A stretch of DNA of 64,000 bases from Halorubrum sp. PV6 (GCF_003990725.2 NZ_CP030065.1:62001-126000), one strand, 5' to 3'; positions 1 to 9,129 are shown, counted from the stretch's first letter. Notes: a model not told the origin generated them from the sequence alone. Numbers and translations are program-made.

Positions 1-1446
1 TCTCTCAGGCATTATATCGACGGAGAGTTCGTCGACGGTGACGGCCACGAGGTCATCGAGACGCGAGATCCCACGACGGGCGAAGTGCTCGGTGAAGTGC
101 CGGCCGGCAACGCTGCCGACATCGACGCCGCCGTCGATGCGGCACAGCGTGCGTTCGAAGGCGGGTGGAACGACGCCTCGCCGGGGGAGCATCAGCGCGT
201 CCTTTCAGAGATGGCCACCGCCGTCGAAGAGAACCAAGAGACGCTCGCGACGCTCGAAGTGCTCGATACGGGAAAGACGATCACCGAAGCGATGGGCGAT
301 ATGAGACTGATTGTTGATCACCTCACCTACTACGCCGCTGCTGCCCGCAACGTCAATGGAGAGACACGCCAGACCAACGATCTCTTCGATCGAGAGAAGC
401 AGGTCTTCACCGTCAAGGAACCCTACGGCGTCGTGGGCGCGATCGTCCCCTGGAACTTCCCGCTCATGATCGCCATCTGGAAGATTGGTCCCGCTATTGC
501 TGCCGGCAACACGGTAGTTCTCAAACCGTCCGAGGAGACGCCGCTATCTATCCTGAAACTGATGGGACTGGTCGATGACGTGGTTCCGGACGGCGTCGTT
601 AATGTCGTGACGGGCTACGGCGAGGACGCCGGCGAACCCCTCTCGACGCACGAAGACGTGCCCAAGATCTCCTTCACCGGGTCGACAGAAGTCGGGAAAG
701 AGATCATCCGCAACTCCGCCGAGGACATCAAGAAGACGACGCTCGAACTTGGCGGGAAAAGTCCCGTCATCGTCTACCCCGACGCAGACATCGAAGAGGC
801 GGTCGAGGCGGCGATGATGGCTATCTTCTTCAATAAAGGCGAGTGCTGTGCTGCCGGCTCCCGTCTGTTCGTCCACGAGGACGTCGAAGAGCAGTTCCTC
901 GAGGCCTTCACTACTGCCGCATCCGGTATGAACGTCGGCGATCCGCTGCTCGAAGAGACGGACATGGGGCCAAAAGCCTCCGACGAGCAGGTGCGACGAA
1001 CATACGAGTTCGTCGAGGCCGCTCGCGAGAGCGGCGCGACCATCCGGACCGGCGGTAACGTGCCTGACGACGATCCGCTGGAGAGCGGTGCGTTCTACGA
1101 ACCGACCATTATCGACGACATCGACCACGACCATCCGTCAGTCCAAGAGGAAATCTTCGGTCCGGTCATGGAGACGTTCTCTTGGAGTGACGAGGATGAC
1201 GTGGTCGCGCAGGCGAACGACGTTGACTACGGTCTCGCCGCGGGTGTCATCGCAGGCGACATTACCAATGCCCTTCGAACTGCCCATCGACTCGAAGCCG
1301 GTGTCGTCTGGGTGAACCACTACAACGACGTTTCGGCGGGACAGCCTTTCGGGGGCTACAAACAGTCCGGCACCGGCCGGGAGAACGCGACCGAAGCCAT
1401 CGACGAGTTCACCCAGACCAAAGCGATCAACGTCAATCTCGACTGA
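1..1446 (+). CDS. NAD(P)-dependent aldehyde dehydrogenase, 5' end outside window
   Basis: The reading frame is already open at base 1 and continues in phase to the stop at 1446, so the true start lies upstream; the ATG at 85 is internal. About 481 codons are visible, close to the full ALDH length. Family motifs are clear: the FTGSTEVGK nucleotide-binding segment, ELGGKSP with the general-base glutamate near codon 248, and GECCAAGSR with the catalytic cysteine near codon 282. It oxidises an aldehyde to the carboxylate in the cytoplasm. The overall look is of the betaine-aldehyde or phenylacetaldehyde type, but the substrate cannot be read from sequence. Confidence 0.93.
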   Translation, partial: SLRHYIDGEFVDGDGHEVIETRDPTTGEVLGEVPAGNAADIDAAVDAAQRAFEGGWNDASPGEHQRVLSEMATAVEENQETLATLEVLDTGKTITEAMGDMRLIVDHLTYYAAAARNVNGETRQTNDLFDREKQVFTVKEPYGVVGAIVPWNFPLMIAIWKIGPAIAAGNTVVLKPSEETPLSILKLMGLVDDVVPDGVVNVVTGYGEDAGEPLSTHEDVPKISFTGSTEVGKEIIRNSAEDIKKTTLELGGKSPVIVYPDADIEEAVEAAMMAIFFNKGECCAAGSRLFVHEDVEEQFLEAFTTAASGMNVGDPLLEETDMGPKASDEQVRRTYEFVEAARESGATIRTGGNVPDDDPLESGAFYEPTIIDDIDHDHPSVQEEIFGPVMETFSWSDEDDVVAQANDVDYGLAAGVIAGDITNALRTAHRLEAGVVWVNHYNDVSAGQPFGGYKQSGTGRENATEAIDEFTQTKAINVNLD

Positions 1447-1632
1447 GACGATGTCCCCGATCGTCTGTATCCATCTCGGTGTACGATGTTTTGTGCCTCG
1501 TTTTGGGGCGACTGACGGGAGCCTCAGACGCTCTCACAGGATGATTCCGTCAAGCTAACCGGGAAATGGACGCCGTCTGGCGATATGGCATCGCTCAGAC
1601 GGCTTGCCTGGATGTGTCGAAAGTTGAGGGTG

Positions 1633-1717
1633 TCATAGAACGAGTAGCACACCAAAGAGCAGGGTGAATGCTGAGGTGGATGAGCTCAGCGACCCAGCAA
1701 GATGATCCTTCAGTAGA
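1633..1717 (-). pseudogene. Possible C-terminal hydrophobic gene fragment cut by an IS
   Basis: The minus strand just outside the left end of the IS5-type element reads as a hydrophobic C-terminus ending in TSAFTLLFGVLLVL and a stop. The frame is broken by the element. On the far side of the IS, near 2660-2740, the same strand holds short protein-like stretches but no clean continuation. It could be the tail of a membrane protein interrupted by insertion, or chance. The rest of 1447-1717 shows nothing I can name. Confidence 0.22.
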
Positions 1718-2658
1718 GTCTGCTTTGTTGAATCCGATGATGGCGTCGGGGTCACTGTTTGAGAGCTTGTTCGAGGTTGTAGACTGTGGCGGTCACCACG
1801 AGTTGGCAGAATTCTCGGTACCAAGCGCGAGGGTGGACAGCGGGGCCGAACCGACGCTTGATAGCCGAAAAGGCGGTCTCGGCCATCCAGCGCTGGCCGT
1901 ATAATTCGCTGTCCAACCGGGCGTTGTGTGCGTGATCGTACGCAGCAAACAGCCGATGACGCAGCAAGGGCCGGACACCCTTTGAACGGAGGGCGTCCCG
2001 GAGAGATTAGTCGTCATAGCCCTTGTCGCCGGCAAGAATCTTGATTTTCTCGGTGTTACGAAGAGCGACTCGACGGCCAGTTTGGGTGTCGTGAGGCCAG
2101 TGTGCCGAACAACGAATATCGAGGATGGCACACGGGTCTGTATCGACGATCGCCGTCGTTTTGAGCGTGCGTATGTGGCGATCCGAGCGGTGTTGGTAGT
2201 GTTTCGATGCCGTTTCGCGGTCGAAGAATGTGGCATCGATGGCACCGTTCAAACCCGGATCGCAGATAGTCGCGGACTCACGAAGAAAGCCGCGCCACAC
2301 GGACATGGTCACCCTCTCAAACGACCGGTACAGCGTTGAGGGTGCGGGGAATGCCGTTTGAGCGAGCTGTAACAGACCACGAACAGGATCCATTTCACTC
2401 GCCCAATCCACGATCTCTCAGTACGTCGCATCCATGTGAACCCGCAAAAAGTGGAGCTTCACATGCTTCCACCCGGGAAATCCGTGGCCAGTCGGATCAC
2501 TCACCGCCGTTGGACTGGCGGCACAGCGCTTTTGAGCCAGCGACGCGGCTTGCTTAACGAAGGGGAAGAGTAGGTTAGTCACATTCGACTCTTTCGCTTC
2601 GCTACTACCTTCAGAGCGACGCTATCCCGCCGCCTTCTGCGGATTCAACAGAGCAGAC
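1718..2658 (-). mobile_element. IS5-type insertion sequence, inactive
   Basis: The element is bounded by near-perfect 18-bp inverted repeats, GTCTGCTTTGTTGAATCC at 1718-1735 and its complement with one mismatch at 2641-2658. It is about 940 bp long and filled by one minus-strand transposase frame. These ends resemble the GGCTYTGTTGAAATCC ends found elsewhere in the window. I see no target duplication in the flanks (left ..TTCAGTAGA, right CTGACTGA..), so the surroundings have probably been rearranged. Confidence 0.8.
1752..2582 (-). pseudogene. IS5-type transposase with two in-frame stops
   Basis: One continuous frame runs from a GTG near 2582 to the stop at 1752 but is broken twice. A TGA follows HMDATY where the related copy at 8.3-9.1 kb reads TTYRGLLDE. 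A TAA follows GDKGYDD where the copy reads GYDDQ. Both stops are explained by single C-to-T changes (CGA to TGA, CAA to TAA). DDE-type landmarks remain: GAIDATFFDR, KILAGDKGYDD, and LYGQRWMAETAFSAIKRRFG near the C-terminus. The protein cannot be made in full length. Confidence 0.82.
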
Positions 2659-2930
2659 CTGACTGATACTACCATGTAGATCGAGATGCCGACTGGTTCT
2701 ACGTTGACGCCGAACTGACGTCAACGATCTCTCTTGGGCCTGCCACTGACGGGGAGCCGAGTGATGTTTGGTGTGACTGGTTCGTGTGTAACAACCATGT
2801 GGACTATTGTCGAGAGATATTAGTTGGGTTATACAGCGGATTAGTTCTGTGAAATGAAGGGAATGTATAATGTGAAAACAAACGGCGTATCGACTATGAG
2901 CGGACAACGAGAGATAATATCGGTAGCTCT

Positions 2931-3456
2931 CACACCCCATATTCGATATGAAATCGAAAATTGACGTAGTAGTAAGATGACTCTCACACACCGTCTTCGA
3001 TATGAAATTGGTTCTTCCACAGAGAAAATTGCTCTAAATCTAATTTGCACGGTCTAATACGGCAGCATTAGTGTTTTGCTCGAGTATTTCATCTCGAAGA
3101 ACCTGCTGCCATTCCTCACGATGAAATCTCGTGGACGGGTTCGCACACAGTGATTTTGTATTTCATTTCGATGACGGGGTGTGTGGATGGGACCGACTTC
3201 CGGGCTAAATGGTTTCATATCAACTGAAGGGTGCTCACTTCGAAGAAGATCTACCGGGGCTAGGACTCCGAGAAGGGATTTCATTTCGATGACGGGGTGT
3301 CTGTCTTGGTGTCTGAGATTTCATATCGATAGAGGGGCCTTCACTTCGAAGTTTGTGTGTGATGATACGAACGAGGCAGAAAATTCATTTCGACGGCGGG
3401 GTGTTCATATCGACAACGGCCCTTTCATTTCGACTTCACTCCCTTCATTTCGACAA
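2931..3456 (+). other. Predicted replication origin with ORB-like repeat array
   Basis: The block lies directly upstream of orc1. Two copies of a TTTCATATCGA-type repeat with a GGTGTGTG tail lie inverted at 2931-2954 and 2985-3008. At least seven lie in direct orientation: 3161-3182, 3279-3300, 3319-3339, 3384-3404, 3404-3422, 3423-3443 and 3444-3460. Weaker copies are at 3086, 3109 (inverted) and 3211. The copies at 3161 and 3279 share 22 identical bases, TTTCATTTCGATGACGGGG followed by TGT. An AT-rich stretch near 3005-3075, between the inverted and direct copies, could be the unwinding element. Inverted origin-recognition boxes around an AT-rich core beside an Orc1/Cdc6 gene are the usual haloarchaeal oriC layout. 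No long open frame in this block looks real. Confidence 0.82.
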
Positions 3457-3457
3457 A

Positions 3458-3485
3458 GGTTATTAGCGGTTAGTTTATAATAACC
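3458..3485 (+). promoter_or_regulatory. Inverted repeat and TATA-like sequence before orc1
   Basis: A perfect 8-bp inverted repeat, GGTTATTA at 3458-3465 and TAATAACC at 3478-3485, sits immediately before the ATG at 3489 and overlaps the TATA-like TTTATAATAA. Its position between the last origin repeat and the start codon suggests an operator, perhaps for autoregulation. That role is inference. Confidence 0.4.
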
Positions 3486-3488
3486 AGT

Positions 3489-4838
3489 ATGGAAGGCGAC
3501 GAACCCGACTCGGTGCAGCCACATACCGAGTCTGGTGGGTCACAAGAGTCCGGAGCATCTGTCGTGGATAGCATCCTCGATGGCGACGTACAGACGGTTT
3601 TTGAAAACAAAGACCTCGTTGACTCAAGTACGATTGTCGATCAGGATCGGATCTACGGCCGGGACGAGCAACTCGCTGCCGAAGCTCGGGCGTTTCGGGA
3701 CACTCTCGATGGTGAGCGACCGCCGGATCTACTTTTGTACGGTCCTAGTGGCACAGGCAAGACGCTGACAGTGAAAGCCGTCGCGAACAAAGTCAAAGAA
3801 CGAGCCCAGGAAAGCGGTATTGAGTTTGACTTTGTGGCAGTCAATTTCAAAACGATGGAGTCTCACACGCTTGACCGCGCTGTGTGGAAGCTAGGCCACC
3901 AGACGGCGCGAAAAGCGGGCGTGGTTTGGGATGTCCCTCGGTCGGGTGTCTCGACCGATATGAAATACACCCGACTCTACGAAATCGTCGACGATCACTT
4001 CGATTCAATTGTATTCATCCTCGACGAGATCGACGCGCTCACCGGCAGTACGGGCGCAGACGAACCGGCGTACTCTCGACTACTCTATAGTTTGAGCCGA
4101 GTCATGTCTGAACAGCATGTTGATACGCAGCTGTCAACGGTGGTTGTCACTAACTACCCGAAGTTCCGCGAGAACCTGGACAGCCGGACTGACAGCTCCT
4201 ACAATCCGAACGGAATTCACTTCTCGGATTACGACGCCAACGAGCTCATCGAAATTCTCGAACGACGTCGAGATGCGTTTAAAGACGACGCCCTCGAAGA
4301 TGGAGTAATCGAGATCGTGGCTGCGTACGGTGCTCAAAACGAAGGTGACGCGCGTCGCGCGATCGATCTGCTCCGGGATGCTGGAGAGATCGCGAACCGG
4401 GCGGGCGACCCGGTAGTGACGCAGGACCACGTCAGATCGGCAAACGACTCTGTGGTGAAGAACCGGGTGCTTGAGATCGTTGGCGGGATGTCTGTCCAAA
4501 AGAAACTATCTCTGTACGCTGCCGCACTTGTCGCGAAAGAGAATGAAGGAGCGGCTCCGAGCCCTGTGGTGTACGACATCTACAAAATTCTCTGTGAGGG
4601 AAGCGACATGGAGATATACACACAAGAAACAGTCAACAGCCACATCAATAAGGCCGGAACGTACGGTGTTCTGGAAAGCGAACGGGTCAGTGGTGGATTC
4701 AAATCGGGTGTTCACTTGGTTTTCAAGTTCACCGAGCCCGTTGGGGCTGTTTTAGATACATTAAGCGAAGACGAGCGACTCCAAGAAATTCCTGCGAAAG
4801 AACTTGGGGAGGTCGTGAAGAGACGGTTGCGAGATTAG
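3489..4838 (+). CDS. orc1: Orc1/Cdc6-type replication initiator
   Basis: This 449-residue AAA+ protein binds origin DNA and loads the MCM helicase. Walker A is GPSGTGKT (residues 85-92), Walker B is FILDEID (about 176-182), a sensor-1 stretch VVVTN is near 219, and sensor-2 GDARRAIDLL is near 290. A C-terminal winged-helix region ends in TEPVGAVLDTLSEDERLQEI. The length is normal for the family. The gene reads away from an adjacent origin-like repeat array, so it is probably the dedicated initiator of that origin. A copy of its C-terminal segment recurs at 17690, fused to other sequence. Confidence 0.95.
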   Translation: MEGDEPDSVQPHTESGGSQESGASVVDSILDGDVQTVFENKDLVDSSTIVDQDRIYGRDEQLAAEARAFRDTLDGERPPDLLLYGPSGTGKTLTVKAVANKVKERAQESGIEFDFVAVNFKTMESHTLDRAVWKLGHQTARKAGVVWDVPRSGVSTDMKYTRLYEIVDDHFDSIVFILDEIDALTGSTGADEPAYSRLLYSLSRVMSEQHVDTQLSTVVVTNYPKFRENLDSRTDSSYNPNGIHFSDYDANELIEILERRRDAFKDDALEDGVIEIVAAYGAQNEGDARRAIDLLRDAGEIANRAGDPVVTQDHVRSANDSVVKNRVLEIVGGMSVQKKLSLYAAALVAKENEGAAPSPVVYDIYKILCEGSDMEIYTQETVNSHINKAGTYGVLESERVSGGFKSGVHLVFKFTEPVGAVLDTLSEDERLQEIPAKELGEVVKRRLRD

Positions 4839-5198
4839 TAGTACGGTCCCTACAGCCAGTTCGTACACTTTCTCAACCGGCTGTTTCAGATGTCGTCCGA
4901 AATAGTTCGAGGTCCCCCTCATCGAGATAGGACTCAATATATCCGCAATTGGGTGCCCATCTCGGATGAACTGTTTGTAGTCCTCAAACGCGTCGTCGCG
5001 ACCAGCGGGGAGGATCACGACTCCGGTCATGCTTGAGTGGAAATCATTAGTGAGAAGCAAATAATTGGCTACAACTGGCTCTACTGAGATCCTTCAGATC
5101 TGATAGGGTCGGCGTGCGAGATACAGATGCTCCTACTCCTTCGGGCGTTGTTATTGTTAGAAAACCTTCACACCGTAGGTGGAATATGTGTGTCCCGA
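4839..5198. other. Gap between orc1 and glycosyltransferase; possible gene remnant
   Basis: The minus strand holds a frame from 5060 down to 4761, beginning near MTGVVILPAGRDDAFEDY and continuing as KQFIRDGHPIADIL, then overlapping the 3' end of orc1 antisense. The first 60 residues look protein-like; the rest is the antisense of orc1. It may be the N-terminal remnant of a lost gene whose end was replaced. I do not recognise the family. Nothing else is evident in the gap. Confidence 0.25.
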
Positions 5199-6434
5199 CT
5201 AATCGTCGTCAGTAAAAATCCCCTTTTCGAATTCATCATCGGACTCGCGGAGAAGTCGGTCAGTTCCCTCATGCTCGGCGAGTGCCCCCTGGTCAAGGTT
5301 GTTAGCTTGCTCAATAACGTCAGTAGTGACCTTTTCGGTTACTTCGAAGTTCTCGACTGGGCTAACGACACCCCAGAGTGCTCCGACTGAGTGGAGGACA
5401 ACTGCCAACGGTGTGAGAATCAGGAATACTGGCCACAAAATCGGATGCTTCCGATAGGCAACCACGCCAAACAACATATACACGAACAGGATCCCCAAAA
5501 GAGCTGTAGAGAGCAGCGAATACAGACCTATCCCGGGGGCTGTCCCGGGCAACAGGTACGATGCGATAGCTAACAACGGCACAAACGGTGAGAACGCCCA
5601 CGCAATGACCCGAGTGAAATATAGCGGCCGGTATAGTGGAGGAAGTAAGTAATCGTCACCGACTGTGCCGGACATCCACCGCCGCCGTTGTTTGATCATC
5701 GATTTGAGCGACGGCGGAGCTTGGTTCCGAAACCGGGCATCGACTAACTGGTAGGTCAGATCGCGGTTTTTTGCTGCCCGCCAGATCAGATTTGTGTCTT
5801 CGGTGATCGTGGCTACATCCCAGCCGACTTCTTGTTCAATCTCACGGCGGATTGCGAAGCCTCCACCCCACGCGTATAGCGGATACGATAGGCGATGAAA
5901 TCCAAGCTGTTCAAATTGATACCCCGTACGAAACACTTCACAGAGATATGTGAGTCGTGAACCGGTGTAGATTGGCTTCTCTGTGAACTGAATGAAATCA
6001 GCATCCGGAAGGCCAGTGAGCCCCGTAACGAGCGTATCTTCGTCTAGATAGAGGAGATATTCCTTATTACCATCGACGTTTCTTCGTGCCCACTCGACAG
6101 CTCGACCTTTGTTAGTCGCGTTACAATCAAATTCATCGGGAACAATATGGACTTGAGCACCATCGATACTGATGTCTGCTTCGGCGATAACACGCACATC
6201 TGCGATATCATCGGGGAGTGCGTTGACGGTCTGTTGGACGACAGACTCAGCATCAATCGTCAGTATGCGAACTTGGATATCATCAAGTCCCCAAACTTCC
6301 TCACTATTCTGCCCCCATCCACGTGAAAGCACAGTCACTTCAACGACCCACCACAGCGACGAGAGACCGTAGACGAGCAGTGCTGCCCACAAGAACACGG
6401 CTAACAGCCCCTGTAGCGATACTAAATCGGTCAC
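5199..6434 (-). CDS. Membrane-anchored family 2 glycosyltransferase
   Basis: This 411-residue inverting glycosyltransferase resembles cellulose- or hyaluronan-synthase-like enzymes. An N-terminal membrane segment (LAVFLWAALLVYGLSSLWWV) is followed by a GT-A domain with the nucleotide-sugar DED motif (LDEDTLV), the base-region ITEDTNL and the processivity-type motif QRRRW (KQRRRWMSGT). Several C-terminal membrane helices lie between about residues 275 and 370. It probably transfers sugars to a lipid carrier or a surface polysaccharide at the cytoplasmic face. There is no glycan operon around it; the neighbour is the origin region. Confidence 0.85.
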   Translation of the reverse strand: MTDLVSLQGLLAVFLWAALLVYGLSSLWWVVEVTVLSRGWGQNSEEVWGLDDIQVRILTIDAESVVQQTVNALPDDIADVRVIAEADISIDGAQVHIVPDEFDCNATNKGRAVEWARRNVDGNKEYLLYLDEDTLVTGLTGLPDADFIQFTEKPIYTGSRLTYLCEVFRTGYQFEQLGFHRLSYPLYAWGGGFAIRREIEQEVGWDVATITEDTNLIWRAAKNRDLTYQLVDARFRNQAPPSLKSMIKQRRRWMSGTVGDDYLLPPLYRPLYFTRVIAWAFSPFVPLLAIASYLLPGTAPGIGLYSLLSTALLGILFVYMLFGVVAYRKHPILWPVFLILTPLAVVLHSVGALWGVVSPVENFEVTEKVTTDVIEQANNLDQGALAEHEGTDRLLRESDDEFEKGIFTDDD

Positions 6435-6720
6435 ATTACGTGATTACGGCAGAATCTATTAAACGCGTGGTAATTACTCCGTTACTATCCTGTAATGGAC
6501 TGCTACTGCCGTAGGCTAGTTCACCCAGCCAGTTTATGACCGATTCGCGCTGTGTATCCAGCATAGCCGCTCCAAACTATCAGTTTCTGGGAATTATAAC
6601 AGAGCCGCCGTGATAGACGCGGACTGTGCTGAGTACTCTAGAGGTATTGATAAAGAGCAAGGCAGCTGATCACCGGCCGAGATCGGGTGGTTATAGTAAC
6701 TGCTCAATACCGTCGTAACT

Positions 6721-6767
6721 CCTTATGTAACTCTTGCTTTCCGATGTTATACATATGTTACATAAGG
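6721..6767. repeat. Perfect 11-bp inverted repeat
   Basis: CCTTATGTAAC at 6721-6731 pairs exactly with GTTACATAAGG at 6757-6767 around a 25-base loop. It stands alone in the non-coding stretch upstream of the glycosyltransferase, about 290 bp from its start. It could be a regulator site, a terminator-like hairpin or a transposon end; there is no T-run. The rest of 6435-6850 shows nothing I can name. Confidence 0.35.
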
Positions 6768-6851
6768 TCTTGATATCGGATCTCGTGTGAACGAAACCGA
6801 AAAACGCCCGTTGCGGGTTTGTCGTGCTACCGAGTGGGCGTAATTAGCGCA

Positions 6852-7280
6852 TTGACATCCTCCTCCGCGTAAACGCGGAGGAATCCTGAGCGTTGGAGAT
6901 TTCAGGTTTGCAGTTCCACCGAACCCCAGCACGGTGAGAATCCGTACGGGGTTCACGGACTGTGGCGGGTGGGACTGCTGGGAGTGCCAAGCCCCCGGTA
7001 CTCCTATCCTCCATCGTGTTCGGACTCCCAGAGTTGTTTGTGCCTCGGGGAGTCCGGCAGATGTCGACGGACTTGGAGTTACTTTCTGTGGTGCGTACGG
7101 CAGTCGGGCACTGCATCGGTTCATTGTAGGAACCGACCGTTCACCCGACTGGTTCCGATTACTGTCTCATTGCTTGGGGCGGACAGGCCGCCATCGTAGG
7201 ACTGATCGGAATCGCTCTATTTCCGGTCTGATTCCTGTCTGTATGTAGGGCTGCCTGTCACTTTAAGCCACGGATTGTCA
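6852..7280 (-). mobile_element. TnpB-type transposon relic with end hairpin
   Basis: The minus strand ends in the hairpin GGATTCCTCCGCGTTTACGC..GGAGGAGGATGTCAA, the usual right-end form of haloarchaeal IS200/IS605/IS1341 elements. About 430 bp upstream of it on that strand are clearly homologous, in patches, to 16490-16903, which lies in the opposite orientation. Shared islands include GACGGACTTGGAGTTAC and ACTGTCTCATT. No intact TnpB frame remains. The conserved part could include the guide-RNA region, which in this family overlaps the right end. Confidence 0.55.
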
Positions 7281-7328
7281 AATCTCTGATCGGCTATCAC
7301 TACGTGGACAGGCGCAGAATTGTCGGAT

Positions 7329-7602
7329 TCATTCTCCTTGATGCTCTATAACTACTTGTGTTGCTTCATTCGCCGCTAACATTGCGGCAGTCTTTTGAAC
7401 GACTGGCCGTCCGACTTTGTTCTCTGGATTCTGTTGTTTGACCTGAATAGCAATTCGCTCGCTCTCGCTTCGTGCAATGACATCAATACCTCTATCGCTT
7501 CCTGATCTCGTAACTTGGGCAGAGTATCCTTCAGCTCGAAAATAATCGGCGACGAGTTTCTCAAAGTTACGCCAGTCATATTCAAATAAACCGTCCCACT
7601 CC
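7329..7602 (-). pseudogene. Mrr-like restriction endonuclease fragment
   Basis: A minus-strand frame preceded directly by an in-frame TAG and lacking a start codon reads FEKLVADYFRAEGYSAQVTR, then SGSDRGIDVIA and RIAIQVKQQ. This matches the PD-(D/E)XK core of Mrr_cat-type nucleases, with D in GIDVIA and QVK for the E/QxK motif. It ends with a natural stop at 7329. Only about 90 codons survive, so this is the catalytic core of a lost Mrr-type DNase, probably once a modification-dependent restriction enzyme. Confidence 0.6.
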
Positions 7603-7716
7603 TATCGCGAGTTCGCTACTTTTCGATGAGAGCTGCTTATCGACCGTACAGGATGAAGATATGGGCCCAATGAAGCGAGACGCTGACGCCGGCGCATCTC
7701 GCAGTTGCTCCGAACA

Positions 7717-8064
7717 CTAGCTGGACATCACGCTCGTCGTCACAGGCGAAGGTGACCGCAACTCGGCCCGTCCCTCCTCGATCCGCTTGCGAGCGTCGGA
7801 TCCATCGAGGATTACCCCCCAAGTTGTCGCCTGCGATCGAGATGCCAAAATCAAAGCTAGAGATGGGTCAGCGAATCGGTTCCGGTACCCGACGACCTCG
7901 GTAGAGTCACTATCGCGGAGGGCGTCGGTGATCAGCTCGTAGCTGAGGTATGCGATGTCATCGTCCGGCTTGTAGCCGACGATGTCGACGTGGACAGCGC
8001 AAACCTCCCGTCCAGCGGCCCGGTCTACATGGAAGCATTCACCGACCAGAGTCAGACGACGTTC
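7717..8064 (-). pseudogene. Unrecognised gene remnant without start codon
   Basis: A minus-strand frame of 116 codons lies between stops but contains no plausible start. It includes DIVGYKPDDDIAYLSYELIT and DSTEVVGYRNRF. Codon third positions are GC-rich, as in real genes here. The opposite strand is also open over 7870-8100, reading GPVYMEAFTDQSQTTFSQVK and ending GGVDLGIGL with a stop, so the coding strand is uncertain. It is probably a truncated gene stranded between transposon scars. Confidence 0.3.
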
Positions 8065-8130
8065 TCACAGGTTAAGAGCGAATCTCAGGCCAACGGTGGG
8101 GTCGACCTCGGTATTGGCCTCTGAGGTGGA

Positions 8131-8160
8131 CAGCCGTCACCCCCGACATGGGGGTGGCTG
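8131..8160. repeat. Transposon-end-like hairpin
   Basis: CAGCC-GT-CACCCCC pairs with GGGGGTGGCTG around a short loop. Similar strong hairpins mark the ends of TnpB elements elsewhere in this window. It lies between a gene remnant and the left end of an IS5-type element, and is probably an orphan end. Confidence 0.35.
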
Positions 8161-8240
8161 AATCTGCGCGAGGCGCTCTACCTCTCGCAATAAATTTGAC
8201 GTGAATTGTAGTAGACGGCGAAGGCTTCGAGCTAGTCTTG

Positions 8241-9129
8241 GGCTGTATTGACCGCTCAGAGTGATCGGTCGATATTGTGACTGAGACAGGCGATGGTGAG
8301 TTCACGGAACTGCTTCTACCAGCGTCGTGACCGGACGAACGCACCGTATTTCCGCTTGAGCGTTGAGTTGACCGTCTCTGATTGACTCCGCTGGCCGTAG
8401 AGATCAGCGTCTAAGCGCGTGTTCCACGCCTTGTGGAGTGACGTGAATTCACGATGCTTAATCAGTGGACGAACCTCGTGTTGCCGGGCAAGTCGCCTGA
8501 TCTTCTGGTCGTCGTATCCCTTGTCACCGAGCAGAATATCAATATCCTCGGGGTTGCGCTTGATCAACGGTGGAGCGATCTGGCTGTCGTGTTTCCGAGT
8601 CGTCGTCACGTGGAGATTGAGGATTGCGTTCACCTTCGCATCGACCAGCAATGTCACTTTGAGCTGCTGAATCGTAAGTTCAGCGCGTTTTGTGTAGTGT
8701 TTCGAAGCGTGGGTGCGGTCAAACCCTGACGCATCAACTCCGACAACGCCGCTCGTCGGAAGTAGCGTCGTTGAGAGAGTCAATATGATACGCCATACAG
8801 CCATATCAAGACGATTGAACGCCTTACAGAGCGTTGATGCCGTAGGGAGTTCAGCTAATCCAAGAACACGACGGATGCGTGGCATCTCGATCAGTTCGTC
8901 AAGCAGGCCACGGTAGGTCGTGTTCTTCCGAACCTTGAGACACAGCAGAACGACGTGCTGCGGAAGTGTATAGCGGTGTTTGGAGAATTTCGAGGAGTAT
9001 CGAGAAACGGCTTGACGGGCCAGATGGATCGCCTTCTCAGTAAACCGGAGGATCTTCGACTTCGGGAGGGCCTTCATCTCGTGGAATCACAAGACGAACA
9101 TGTAAATCTCTGAGTATTTCAACAGAGCC
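8241..9129 (-). mobile_element. IS5-type insertion sequence, inactive
   Basis: The right end at 9108-9129 reads GGCTCTGTTGAAATACTCAG inward. The left end at 8241-8261, GGCTGTATTGACCGCTCAGA, is a diverged inverted partner. The element is about 890 bp, with one minus-strand transposase starting about 30 bp inside the right end. The right end is close to those of the small passenger cassettes at 44.9, 49.7 and 52.0 kb, so an element of this group could have mobilised them. No target duplication is visible. Confidence 0.75.
8256..9077 (-). pseudogene. IS5-type transposase with one premature stop
   Basis: The frame starts MKALPKSKILRFTEKAIHLA and is open to RSRRW, where an in-frame TAG interrupts it; it then continues KQFRELTIACLSHNIDRSL to a normal stop at 8256. 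About 20 residues are lost. The DDE landmarks are present: VVGVDASGFDR, DILLGDKGYDDQKIRRLA, and LYGQRSQSETVNSTLKRKYG with the glutamate. The protein lacking its last 20 residues might retain some activity, but I treat it as a pseudogene. It is related to the copy at 1.75-2.58 kb. Confidence 0.8.

Noticed and set aside
544-1134. Long minus-strand frame inside the aldehyde dehydrogenase gene
   Set aside because: It is the antisense shadow of a well-conserved gene; long shadow frames are common in GC-rich DNA.
2611-2991. 126-codon minus-strand frame downstream of the first IS
   Set aside because: It crosses the transposon end and the origin edge, is rich in His and Ser without motifs, and has no conserved features.
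2931-3460. Possible CRISPR array near orc1
   Set aside because: The repeats are short, variable, occur in both orientations and have irregular spacing, which fits an origin and not CRISPR.
3054-3480. Open frames within the origin repeat array on both strands
   Set aside because: They translate the repeats themselves, have no family features, and lie inside the predicted origin.
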